A stretch of 8,069 nucleotides of DNA from an uncultured Porphyromonas sp. (GTDB taxonomy: Bacteria; Bacteroidota; Bacteroidia; Bacteroidales; Porphyromonadaceae). Made by a program: the position numbers and the translations under genes. The notes under the pieces are model-generated. The model saw nothing but the letters and a program-made list of their open reading frames with translations. It was not told the origin of the DNA and ran no database searches. Position 1 is the first letter of the stretch, and each line of letters begins with the position of its first letter. The stretch spans positions 1 to 8,069 of the forward strand of contig CAMPUN010000037.1 of NCBI GenBank assembly GCA_946997275.1, written 5' to 3'. Positions 1-8,055 of this stretch are shown one piece after another.

Positions 1-2
1 TC

Positions 3-884
3 CCGATCGACTACGGAGGCTTTAACCTGCGCTACACGCTCCCGATGGCGCATCGGCACGGGGTGCCGGTGGTTTACTACATACCGCCTAAGGTGTGGGC
101 ATCGCGTCGTCGGCGCATCAAGCGGCTCAGACGATACACGGATCTCTGCTTGACGATCCTCCCCTTTGAGGCGGACTACCTCTCGCAGCGTGGCGTCTCT
201 GCTCGCTACGTGGGCAACCCGAGTATACAGAGCGTGGGCAAGCTACTGGCGAGCAATGCTAAGCTATGCGACACGGCACGACCTTACATAGCGCTCCTCC
301 CAGGAAGCCGCGAAGCAGAGATAGCGCGCAACCTGCCGATCATGTGCCAAGCGATCGACCTCCTGCCAGCTCCCTGGCGAGCAGTCATCGCAGGTGCGCC
401 GAGCATTGACCGAGAGCACTACACTCCTTATATAAATGAGCGCATAGAGCTGGTCACCGACGAAACTTTACCGCTATTGGCTGGCGCCTCCGCAGCGCTT
501 GTCACCTCAGGGACGGCAACGCTCGAGACGGCACTCATAGGCACCCCACAGGTGGTCGCTTATCGGCTCCCCGCAGGTCGCTTAGCGCGCTGGGCTTTTG
601 ACCATCTACTGCCGATCCGCTACTTCTCTTTGGTGAACCTGATCGCAGAGTGTCCCGTCGTCGAGGAGCTACTCGGCGACAAGGTGACGCCACAGCGCCT
701 CGCTCAGGCGCTCACCCCGCTCCTAGAGCGTGAAGGCTCGGTCTATCAAGCGCAGCAAGCGCACTACGACGAGGTTCGTCAGCGACTAGACCCGTCACGT
801 GTCGCTTCGCAAGTAGCGGCCGAGACCATCTACCACGCACTCACGACGCAGTGGGAGCCGACCCGCTGGACTACCGACGACTGA
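3..884 (+). CDS. lpxB: Lipid-A-disaccharide synthase LpxB, 5' end cut off by the window
   Basis: LpxB is a family GT19 glycosyltransferase on the cytoplasmic face of the inner membrane. It joins UDP-2,3-diacylglucosamine and 2,3-diacylglucosamine 1-phosphate (lipid X) into the lipid A disaccharide. The frame is open from the window edge, and 293 residues are visible. Family members are about 380 long, so roughly 85-90 N-terminal residues are missing and the ATG at 45 is internal. Seen in order: IDYGGFNLR (6-32), the variant of the LpxB IDxPGFN motif; YYIPPKVWAS (about 75-104), matching the family's Y-SPSVWAW; LPFE (about 159-170); LLPGSREAEI (294-323); and the donor-site-like SGTATLETA (507-533), followed by VVAYRL and VNLIA. 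The gene ends with TGA at 882-884 and faces mutB convergently. In Bacteroidales the gene often follows surE, which would lie outside this window. The glycine after the tyrosine in IDYGGFN, where proline is common, looks like normal variation. Identification is firm. Confidence 0.95.
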   Translation, partial: PIDYGGFNLRYTLPMAHRHGVPVVYYIPPKVWASRRRRIKRLRRYTDLCLTILPFEADYLSQRGVSARYVGNPSIQSVGKLLASNAKLCDTARPYIALLPGSREAEIARNLPIMCQAIDLLPAPWRAVIAGAPSIDREHYTPYINERIELVTDETLPLLAGASAALVTSGTATLETALIGTPQVVAYRLPAGRLARWAFDHLLPIRYFSLVNLIAECPVVEELLGDKVTPQRLAQALTPLLEREGSVYQAQQAHYDEVRQRLDPSRVASQVAAETIYHALTTQWEPTRWTTDD

Positions 885-932
885 TCCTCGATAGGCGCTT
901 TATCTGGAGCGTGCTACGACAGCATCAACACA

Positions 933-970
933 GAGAGCGGATCTGTTCAGTGACGAACAGACCCGCTCTC
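933..970. terminator. Long hairpin between convergent lpxB and mutB, probable terminator
   Basis: GAGAGCGG (933-940) pairs with CCGCTCTC (963-970), and TCTGTTC (942-948) pairs with GAACAGA (955-961). The result is a 16-position stem with one A-C mismatch (941/962) and a 6-base loop. It lies about 50 bp after the lpxB stop. No real T tract follows on either strand (the + side continues CTTATATTGG), so termination is inferred from the stem strength and the convergent context. It could work in both directions. Confidence 0.65.
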
Positions 971-981
971 CTTATATTGGG

Positions 982-1007
982 GAGACTAGTGGCGATGCCT
1001 TAGTCTC
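982..1007 (-). terminator. Second hairpin just after the mutB stop, probable terminator
   Basis: GAGACTA (982-988) pairs with TAGTCTC (1001-1007). Inside it a G-T wobble (989/1000), one bulged T and GGC/GCC (991-993/997-999) close a 3-base loop. It starts 22 bp past the mutB stop codon, the usual place for the end of the mutAB transcript. No T-rich tail is seen, so the call rests on position and stem quality. With the hairpin at 933-970 it fills most of the 145-bp gap. Confidence 0.5.
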
Positions 1008-1029
1008 GCGTTGTGACTAGCTTGCTGAG

Positions 1030-3186
<2,157 letters not shown>

Positions 3187-3210
3187 TTGTGTGTGTTACT
3201 TAGAGGGTTA

Positions 3211-5082
3211 CTACGCTAGTCCGAAGATCTTGTTGAAGTGCTGCAGCGTCTCCAACACGTTGCTACGGACATGGATGAAGTGCTCAATGCCGAGAGCCTG
3301 TAGTTGCTCCGTGCAGGCAGGATTGCCCGCTACGACAAACTGCGCTCTGCCGTCGAGTAGTCGGAACGCCTCAGGAGCGAAAGTCTCATACTCGTCATCG
3401 CTAGAGCAGAGCACCACAATGTCTGCCTTAGCTGCTACAGCTGCGTCGATACCCTCTTGGACCGTTTCGAAGCCGAGGTTGTCAATGAGCTTGTAGCCAG
3501 CGCAACCGAAGAAGTTGCCCGAGAACTGTGAGCGAGCGAGTCTCATCGCTAGATTGCCGATCGTCAGCATGAAGACGACAGGCTGCTTGCCACGCTCCGT
3601 CGTCAAGCGGAGCGTCTCAAACTCATTAGCACCACGGTCGAAGTTGAGTGGCTGTAGTCCCTCCTGCTTTTCACCAGCAGAGCAGCCGCATCCCGTCGTG
3701 ATAACAGCGGGTGTCGCGAGCTTCTCGTGAGCCGTCTCCGTGAAGTTTGGAAATTCGTTAGTACCCAGTAGCGTCTCCTTGCGCTTTGCCACAGCTCCGT
3801 GGCGCTGCGTATTGGTCTCCTGGAGGTCACGCTGTAGAGCGCCCGAGGTGACAAAGCTCTCGAAGCCGCCCTCGCTAGCGCTGATCTCACCAAAGAGCTG
3901 CCAAGCTTGCTCGGCAATCACATTGGTCAAGGTCTCTATGTAGTAAGAACCCGCAGCGGGGTCGACCACCTTGTCGAAGTGGCTCTCCTCGCTCAGCAGG
4001 AGCTGCTGATTGCGAGCGATACGCTCGGAGAAGTCGTTGCTCTCCTCGTAAGTAATATTGAAAGGTAGCACCGTAATCGAGTCGACACCGCCCAAAGCTG
4101 CCGACATCGTCTCCGTCTGCGAGCGGAGTAGGTTGACATAAGCATCGTAGATGGTCATATTCCACTGCGAAGTGGTCGCGTGCTGGCAAATCTTAGCCGC
4201 ATCGCCCTTGTACTGGTCGCCATGAGCCCCGATGATCTCGGCCCATAGCCAGCGAGCTGCACGAAACTTCGCCATCTCGAGGAAGTAGTTTGAGCTAATG
4301 CCGAAGTGGAACTTGATCCTCCGAGCTATCTCCTCGACATCGTGGCCACGAGCCACCATCTGGTCGAGCACCTCCGCACCCCAGGCGAGGGCGTAGGCGA
4401 GCTCCTTGACGATGCCCGCACCGGCGTTGCTCAGCATGGACGCCTCTACGATGTACAGACGCATCTGTGGGATAGGCTTGGCAATGTTGTAGAGCTGCTC
4501 CAGTGTGTCGTAGCGCTTGCCGTCGATGACACCCTTTATCAGCTCCCGCTTGAAGGGGTTGTACTCGATAGCGCCCCTTACGGCTGCGCCATTGACCTTA
4601 TGCTTCTGTACGTAAGCGACGAAGAGCTCAGCCAGCTCGACCGTACGAGAGATGCAGGTCGAGAGATTGATCTCTACGGCCGTCAGGTCTATCCCCTTGA
4701 GGAGTGTCTCCAGCGTCTCAGCAGAGAGTATCGTCTTAGAGATATTGAATCCTAGGGAGGTGACACCCTTGTTGAGTATATCTAGAGCCTTAGCATTTGC
4801 CTCAGCGGGATCCTTCACCTTGATGTCTTGGCGTACGAGCCACTCATTGTCTAGCTTCGTCGATCGCACGTAGGGATACTCACCAGGTAGTGCCAGACGT
4901 GAGGCATATTGAGCGATGTCTTCGCGTCTGTACATAGGCTGTAGATTAAAGCCTTCGGGCGTACGCCATACGAGCCGCTTGTCAAAGGAGGCACCCTTGA
5001 GATCGACCGTGACCTTCTCCAGCCACTGCTCTTTGCTTACGGGGGGGAAGTCCCCAAAGAGCCGTTCTCTTTTATTTGCCAT
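3211..5082 (-). CDS. mutA: Methylmalonyl-CoA mutase, small (non-catalytic) subunit
   Basis: This is the partner subunit of MutB in the heterodimeric mutase. The 623 residues fit the 600-640 usual for MutA. The N-terminal part (about 1-455) keeps the mutase TIM-barrel fold, with signatures such as FHFGISSNYFLEMAKFRAARWLWAE (about 258-282) and [14 protein letters not shown] (373-386). The C-terminal domain (about 500-623) has the B12-binding fold but lacks DxHxxG: GNLAMRLA (508-515) sits where MutB has GQDGHDRG, so it should not bind cobalamin. This loss is normal for the family and means a structural role. The linker contains an unusual CGC triplet of residues (465-467). The ATG at 5080-5082 is followed directly by a typical MutA N-terminus. 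A GGGGA/TCCCC hairpin and a run of seven C on the coding strand lie at codons 10-14. No Shine-Dalgarno sequence is seen. The stop is TAG, and mutB follows 24 bp downstream, clearly in the same operon. Confidence 0.97.
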   Translation of the reverse strand: MANKRERLFGDFPPVSKEQWLEKVTVDLKGASFDKRLVWRTPEGFNLQPMYRREDIAQYASRLALPGEYPYVRSTKLDNEWLVRQDIKVKDPAEANAKALDILNKGVTSLGFNISKTILSAETLETLLKGIDLTAVEINLSTCISRTVELAELFVAYVQKHKVNGAAVRGAIEYNPFKRELIKGVIDGKRYDTLEQLYNIAKPIPQMRLYIVEASMLSNAGAGIVKELAYALAWGAEVLDQMVARGHDVEEIARRIKFHFGISSNYFLEMAKFRAARWLWAEIIGAHGDQYKGDAAKICQHATTSQWNMTIYDAYVNLLRSQTETMSAALGGVDSITVLPFNITYEESNDFSERIARNQQLLLSEESHFDKVVDPAAGSYYIETLTNVIAEQAWQLFGEISASEGGFESFVTSGALQRDLQETNTQRHGAVAKRKETLLGTNEFPNFTETAHEKLATPAVITTGCGCSAGEKQEGLQPLNFDRGANEFETLRLTTERGKQPVVFMLTIGNLAMRLARSQFSGNFFGCAGYKLIDNLGFETVQEGIDAAVAAKADIVVLCSSDDEYETFAPEAFRLLDGRAQFVVAGNPACTEQLQALGIEHFIHVRSNVLETLQHFNKIFGLA

Positions 5083-5145
5083 ATCGTATTATGTGTGTGT
5101 TGTGTGAATTGATTGCGCAAAAGGTGCAGCAATGAGGACTCTCTC

Positions 5146-5182
5146 CTATCCGATAGAAGCTAGTCGACCGTGTTGCTATCCG
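5146..5182 (-). promoter_or_regulatory. CGGATAG direct repeats at the mutAB promoter, possible operator
   Basis: On the minus strand CGGATAG occurs at 5182-5176, directly downstream of the -7 box, and again at 5152-5146, exactly 30 bp later, about three helical turns. The second copy is part of the inverted repeat CTATC-n-GATAG (5146-5156). Two identical sites in phase around the predicted transcription start are where a repressor might sit. No known binding motif is recognised, and a 7-bp repeat could arise by chance. Confidence 0.25.
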
Positions 5183-5216
5183 CAAAGATAACTATTTCTA
5201 TTCAATAGAGCCTCAA
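5183..5216 (-). promoter_or_regulatory. Bacteroidetes-type promoter for mutAB
   Basis: On the minus strand TATCTTTG (5190-5183) matches the Bacteroidetes -7 consensus TAnnTTTG exactly. A TTG (5216-5214) lies 23 bp upstream, slightly farther than the roughly 19-21 bp expected for the -33 box. A second TTG (5205-5203) is too close, at 12 bp. Transcription would begin near 5176, giving a leader of about 95 bases before mutA. The -33 element is the weak part of this call. Confidence 0.5.
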
Positions 5217-5224
5217 CTGTGACA

Positions 5225-5241
5225 ATTGTCCTCACGACAAT
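5225..5241 (-). terminator. Small hairpin after lptB, weak terminator candidate
   Basis: ATTGTC (5225-5230) and GACAAT (5236-5241) can form a 6-bp stem with a 5-base loop, 11 bp after the lptB stop. It overlaps the perfect 10-bp palindrome GACAATTGTC (5221-5230). No T tract follows on the minus strand, so it may be a weak terminator, an operator next to the mutAB promoter, or nothing. Confidence 0.25.
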
Positions 5242-5252
5242 AGTGCCAAAGG

Positions 5253-6056
5253 CTACAGATCAGCGAAGCTCTTGCGACGCAGGACGAAGTCGCGTCCGAG
5301 GTACTTCTCACGTACGAGAGCGTTGTCGGCAAGCTGCTCAGCCGTACCCTGAAAGAGCACCTTACCCTCGAAGAGTAGGTAGGCGCGATCCGTGATACTG
5401 AGCGTCTCATTGACATTGTGATCCGTGATCAAGATGCCGATGTTGCGCTGCTTGAGCTTAGCCACGATAGACTGTATGTCCTGCACCGCGATCGGGTCGA
5501 CACCGGCGAAGGGTTCGTCCAGCATGATAAACTTCGGATCGATGGCAAGACAGCGAGCTATCTCGACACGTCGACGCTCACCTCCCGAGAGCCTATTGCC
5601 CTGATTGGTGCGTACCTTGTGCAGACCAAACTCCGCGATCAGCATCTCCAGTCGCTCTTGCTGCTGCTCTGGTGTGAGTGGCGTCATCTCCAGCACCGCC
5701 TTGATATTGTCCTCTACCGAGAGCTTTCTAAAGACCGAAGCCTCCTGCGCTAGATAGCCGATCCCGAGGCGGGCCCGCTGATAGACTGGGAGCTTCGTGA
5801 TGTCCTGCTCATTGAGGAATATCTTACCCCCATTAGGTACGACCAGTCCCACCGTCATATAGAAAGTGGTCGTCTTGCCCGCACCATTAGGGCCGAGCAG
5901 TCCGACGATCTCCCCTTGGCGCAGCTCGATAGAGACATCGTTGACCACTGTACGACTGCGGTAGCGCTTCACCAGATGCTCCGTACGCAAGAGTCCCGTC
6001 TCACCTTGGTGGCGATCAGGAGAGAGTGCTTCAGTGGTATCTATAGTGTCTGTCAT
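5253..6056 (-). CDS. lptB: LPS export ABC transporter ATP-binding protein LptB
   Basis: LptB is the cytoplasmic ATPase of LptB2FG, which extracts lipopolysaccharide from the inner membrane and pushes it along the Lpt bridge to the outer membrane. The 267 residues hold every ABC motif: Walker A GPNGAGKT (55-62), Q-loop Gln104 in GYLAQEAS, signature LSGGE (156-160) followed by [11 protein letters not shown], Walker B FIMLDE (176-181) with catalytic Glu181, D-loop GVDP (185-188) and H-loop His213 in ITDHNV. Stretches such as [19 protein letters not shown] and [14 protein letters not shown] are characteristic of LptB rather than other ABC ATPases. It has about 21 more N-terminal residues than usual ([21 protein letters not shown]) before the common start [12 protein letters not shown] kept the ATG at 6054-6056 because it sits 3 bp after the transporter stop; the TTG at codon 23 is the alternative. 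The LptFGC partners are not in this window. The stop is TAG. Confidence 0.95.
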   Translation of the reverse strand: MTDTIDTTEALSPDRHQGETGLLRTEHLVKRYRSRTVVNDVSIELRQGEIVGLLGPNGAGKTTTFYMTVGLVVPNGGKIFLNEQDITKLPVYQRARLGIGYLAQEASVFRKLSVEDNIKAVLEMTPLTPEQQQERLEMLIAEFGLHKVRTNQGNRLSGGERRRVEIARCLAIDPKFIMLDEPFAGVDPIAVQDIQSIVAKLKQRNIGILITDHNVNETLSITDRAYLLFEGKVLFQGTAEQLADNALVREKYLGRDFVLRRKSFADL

Positions 6057-6059
6057 AAG

Positions 6060-7739
6060 CTATACAAAGAGTAAGATAAGTAGCTGTGCGGTGATGATAC
6101 GGACGAACATCCCCAGCGGATAAACCGTAGCATAGGCGACCGTGTGCTTACTCCCCTCGAGGCGGTCACCGACCACCTCTAGGGCCATCGGATTGGCCAT
6201 GCTACCGCACACCACACCGCACATAGTAGCGTAGTCCCCACTCTTGCGGCGTAGCATATACCAGCCGACTAGTAGGATCGGGAAGACCGTCAGCAAGGCG
6301 CCATAGCCGAGCCATACCAAGCCACGCGTGCTCAGTAGGATGTCAAAGAAGCCAGCCCCCGACGAGAGTCCCAGACAGCCCAAGTAGAGGATCAGTCCCA
6401 GCTGTCGTATCAGCAGACTCGCACTATTGGTAATGTAAGTGGTCACATGCATACGCGGCCCGAAGGCTCCCATCAGGATACCGATGATGATACCGCCACC
6501 CGCGAGTCCCAGCCGTATAGGCATGCTCACACCAGGGATGTAGAAGGGGATCATACCGACGAAGACACTGATGAAGAGACCGATGAAGAGACCCAGCAGA
6601 TTGGGCGTGTCCAAGTCCTTGATCTCGTTACCGATCTTGGTAGCGACCGCATCCGTCGCCTCTTTGGTCCCGACGACCGTCATACGGTCTCCCAGCTGCA
6701 GGTGCAGGTCCGGCGAGGTGAGTAGCTCGATGCCCGCACGATCGATGCGCGTCACATTGACCCCGTAGTCATTGCGCAGGTGTAGGGCACTGAGGCGCAC
6801 GCCGTTGTACTCCTTGCGAGTGAGGACGAGTCGCCTAGAGACCAGGCTTTGGTCCACACTATCCCAGTCAATGTCGGAGCGGTTCCAGTCCTTCTCGACT
6901 TTCTTGCCAAAGAATAGCTCCAGCCTCGGCACCTCCCGCTCATCCGAAACGACCAGCAGGCGATCACCCTCCAGAAGCTCTGTTGACGAGTCCGGAGACA
7001 TCGCCTTGCCGTCACGCCATATGCGACTGATCACAAAAGGCGTCTCCGCCACCCGTGAGATCTCCGAGATCGTCTTGCCCACGACCCCCATATTCTTCAC
7101 CTCATACTCGCTAAAGAAAGCTGCACGCTCCGCCTCGCTAGACTGTCCCTTAGCACGTTTCCTGGCTATCGGCGCTAAGACGTAGAGCGCTAGTATGACC
7201 CCCACCACGCCAAAGGGGTAGGTGATCGCACACGCCAGAGCCATCGCCGAGAGCATGCTCTGCCCGTCCGTACCGATGCTCGGCAAGCTACTCTGCGCCG
7301 CTGCCAGAGCGGGCGTATTCGTCGTAGCACCCGACAAGATGCCGACCCACTCACTCATAGGAAGCTCAGAGAGGTAGAAGAGTCCCACGACCAAGGCAAT
7401 ATTCACCGCTACCAATAGAAGCGAGTCAATATTGTCTCGTATGCCGCCCTTCTTGAGCGAGGGGAAGAAAGCCGGACCCACCTGAAGTCCCAGGGCATAG
7501 ATGAAAAGGATCAGTCCGAAGTTCATCCCAAAGTCTAGCGTCCTAGCCTCTAGCGTGATACCCCAGTAAGAGAGCAGGATACCGACAAAAAAGACGAAGG
7601 TCACCCCGAGAGAGATACGGGCTATGCGTATGCGTGCCAAGAGCAACCCCACCAGCGAGACCAGTGAGATCACAATAATCGATTGAGGCACCGATGGTAT
7701 GACGAAGAGTTCGTTGAGAAAAGCTCGCAGACTATCCAT
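6060..7739 (-). CDS. Aspartate:alanine exchanger family transporter (YidE/YbjL type)
   Basis: This is a predicted inner-membrane secondary transporter of the AAE family (TC 2.A.81), which includes the Tetragenococcus aspartate/alanine antiporter and E. coli YidE and YbjL. At 559 residues it has the family length. The N-terminal half has hydrophobic segments at about 19-36, 42-60, 71-86, 103-124, 131-150 and 165-189, with LFIYALGLQVGPAFFPSLKKGG (about 78-99) and the repeat motif SGATTNTPAL (136-145). Two hydrophilic RCK_C/TrkA_C-like domains follow (about 209-280 and 296-373; ELLEGDRLLVV and LQLGDRMTVVG are their closing strands). The C-terminal half repeats the membrane unit (about 379-400, 405-426, 437-458, 473-497, 503-522, 534-558), where the matching motif is CGSMANPMAL (511-520). 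The cytoplasmic domains suggest ligand gating. The substrate is unknown; an amino or dicarboxylic acid is the family guess. No Shine-Dalgarno sequence is seen. The gene ends in TAG 3 bp before lptB. Confidence 0.9.
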   Translation of the reverse strand: MDSLRAFLNELFVIPSVPQSIIVISLVSLVGLLLARIRIARISLGVTFVFFVGILLSYWGITLEARTLDFGMNFGLILFIYALGLQVGPAFFPSLKKGGIRDNIDSLLLVAVNIALVVGLFYLSELPMSEWVGILSGATTNTPALAAAQSSLPSIGTDGQSMLSAMALACAITYPFGVVGVILALYVLAPIARKRAKGQSSEAERAAFFSEYEVKNMGVVGKTISEISRVAETPFVISRIWRDGKAMSPDSSTELLEGDRLLVVSDEREVPRLELFFGKKVEKDWNRSDIDWDSVDQSLVSRRLVLTRKEYNGVRLSALHLRNDYGVNVTRIDRAGIELLTSPDLHLQLGDRMTVVGTKEATDAVATKIGNEIKDLDTPNLLGLFIGLFISVFVGMIPFYIPGVSMPIRLGLAGGGIIIGILMGAFGPRMHVTTYITNSASLLIRQLGLILYLGCLGLSSGAGFFDILLSTRGLVWLGYGALLTVFPILLVGWYMLRRKSGDYATMCGVVCGSMANPMALEVVGDRLEGSKHTVAYATVYPLGMFVRIITAQLLILLFV

Positions 7740-7759
7740 ACATGTAGCTTAGAAAGTGA

Positions 7760-7777
7760 GGCTCCTCCTCAGGAGCC
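7760..7777 (-). promoter_or_regulatory. Hairpin in the leader of the transporter-lptB operon
   Basis: GGCTCCT (7760-7766) and AGGAGCC (7771-7777) form a perfect 7-bp stem with a 4-base loop. It lies in the predicted mRNA leader, 20 bp before the ATG at 7739. The minus strand reads AGGAGG inside it, but this is 26 bases from the start and paired, so it is not a normal ribosome-binding site. A role in mRNA stability or translation is possible. Confidence 0.4.
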
Positions 7778-7825
7778 ATACAAAGTGGGAGCAGATCGTC
7801 CAGTCTAAACGCTCCAACCTTAGCG

Positions 7826-7833
7826 CAAAGGTA
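7826..7833 (-). promoter_or_regulatory. Bacteroidetes -7 box for the transporter-lptB operon
   Basis: On the minus strand TACCTTTG (7833-7826), followed by CGC, matches the Bacteroidetes -7 consensus TAnnTTTG. Transcription would start near 7819, giving a leader of about 80 bases. No TTG -33 box can be found at the proper distance, because that stretch (from 7839 upward) consists of the heptamer repeat array. The call rests on one element only. Confidence 0.5.
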
Positions 7834-7838
7834 CGAAA

Positions 7839-7901
7839 TTAGAGATTAGAGACTAGAGGTTAGAAGCTAGAGGTTAGAGATTAGAAGTTAGAGGTTAGAG
7901 A
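7839..7901 (+). repeat. Nine tandem heptamers YTAGARR (left arm of inverted array)
   Basis: Nine 7-bp units run without a break: TTAGAGA, TTAGAGA, CTAGAGG, TTAGAAG, CTAGAGG, TTAGAGA, TTAGAAG, TTAGAGG, TTAGAGA. Variation is limited to position 1 (T/C) and the last two positions (A/G), all of them transitions. Because the period is 7, the TAG core falls in all three + frames and its complement gives TAA or TAG stops in the minus frames, so the array blocks translation in every frame. It starts 5 bp upstream of the transporter's -7 box. Confidence 0.9.
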
Positions 7902-7937
7902 TCCGATACTTCCGATACCTCCGATGCACTTCGATAG
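7902..7937 (+). repeat. Nonamer repeats TCCGATACY in the loop of the inverted array
   Basis: The spacer between the two heptamer arms consists of 9-bp units: TCCGATACT (7902-7910), TCCGATACC (7911-7919), TCCGATGCA (7920-7928) and a degraded CTTCGATAG (7929-7937). The last unit shares its final G with the first inverted heptamer. Three clear copies and one poor copy are visible. Confidence 0.75.
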
Positions 7938-7971
7938 CTCTAACTTCTAACCTCTAATCTCTAACCTCTAA
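7937..7971 (-). repeat. Five inverted heptamers (right arm of the array)
   Basis: Read on the minus strand, the units are TTAGAGG, TTAGAGA, TTAGAGG, TTAGAAG and TTAGAGC. Positions 7868-7900 and 7938-7970 pair over 33 positions, with one G-T wobble (7893/7945) and one A-C mismatch (7886/7952), around a 37-base loop. Transcribed from either side, this would give a very stable hairpin; in supercoiled DNA it could extrude as a cruciform. Confidence 0.9.
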
Positions 7972-7977
7972 TCTCCT

Positions 7978-7987
7978 CCCCCCCCCC
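7978..7987. repeat. Homopolymer run of ten C
   Basis: Ten consecutive C residues lie inside an oligopyrimidine stretch (7972-7993, CTCC then C10 then TCTTCC), so the minus strand is pure purine there. Runs of this length are prone to slippage. It is non-coding here, about 145 bp upstream of the transporter's -7 box, and may be closer to the promoter of a gene past the right edge. Confidence 0.85.
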
Positions 7988-7990
7988 TCT

Positions 7991-8008
7991 TCCGAAAAAT
8001 TCTTCGGA
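7991..8008. repeat. Short inverted repeat TCCGAA/TTCGGA
   Basis: TCCGAA (7991-7996) and TTCGGA (8003-8008) form a 6-bp stem with a 6-base loop. It uses the same TTCCGAA core as the direct repeats that follow, so it appears to belong to the same repeat family. Confidence 0.5.
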
Positions 8009-8014
8009 CTTATG

Positions 8015-8055
8015 ATTTCATTCTTCCGAAGTTTCATTTCATTCTTCCGAAGTTT
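8015..8055 (+). repeat. Two perfect 20-bp direct repeats, 21-bp period
   Basis: The 20-base unit beginning ATTTCATTCTTCCGAAG occurs at 8015-8034 and again, identical, at 8036-8055, with one base between them. Each has the core CTTCCGAAG, an inverted repeat of CTTC and GAAG around one base. The second copy runs into a CGAAGT/ACTTCG hairpin (8048-8062). The 21-bp period is two helical turns, which would suit protein binding on one face. The array may continue past the window. Confidence 0.85.

Noticed and set aside
45..884. ATG at 45 as the true start of lpxB
   Set aside because: The frame is open upstream to the window edge and encodes the conserved IDYGGFNLR segment before this ATG, so the real start is outside the window.
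4306..4755. Open frame of 149 codons on the + strand inside mutA
   Set aside because: It is antisense to conserved mutA with no recognisable domain, so it is a mirror frame of the real gene.
5083..5176. Cobalamin riboswitch in the mutA leader
   Set aside because: Expected because the enzyme needs B12, but the B12-box core (GCCACTG-like) is absent and the leader of about 95 bases is too short for the usual structure.
6447..7185. Several open frames on the + strand inside the transporter gene
   Set aside because: They have biased, low-complexity translations (rich in Arg, Ser, Asp, Glu and Thr) opposite a complete membrane protein gene. Not believable as genes.
7839..7901. True telomere repeat
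   Set aside because: TTAGAGG resembles eukaryotic TTAGGG, but the array is internal, inverted and in a bacterial gene context. The likeness is superficial.
7839..7971. CRISPR array
   Set aside because: The units are 7 bp, directly adjacent with no spacers, and no cas genes are present.
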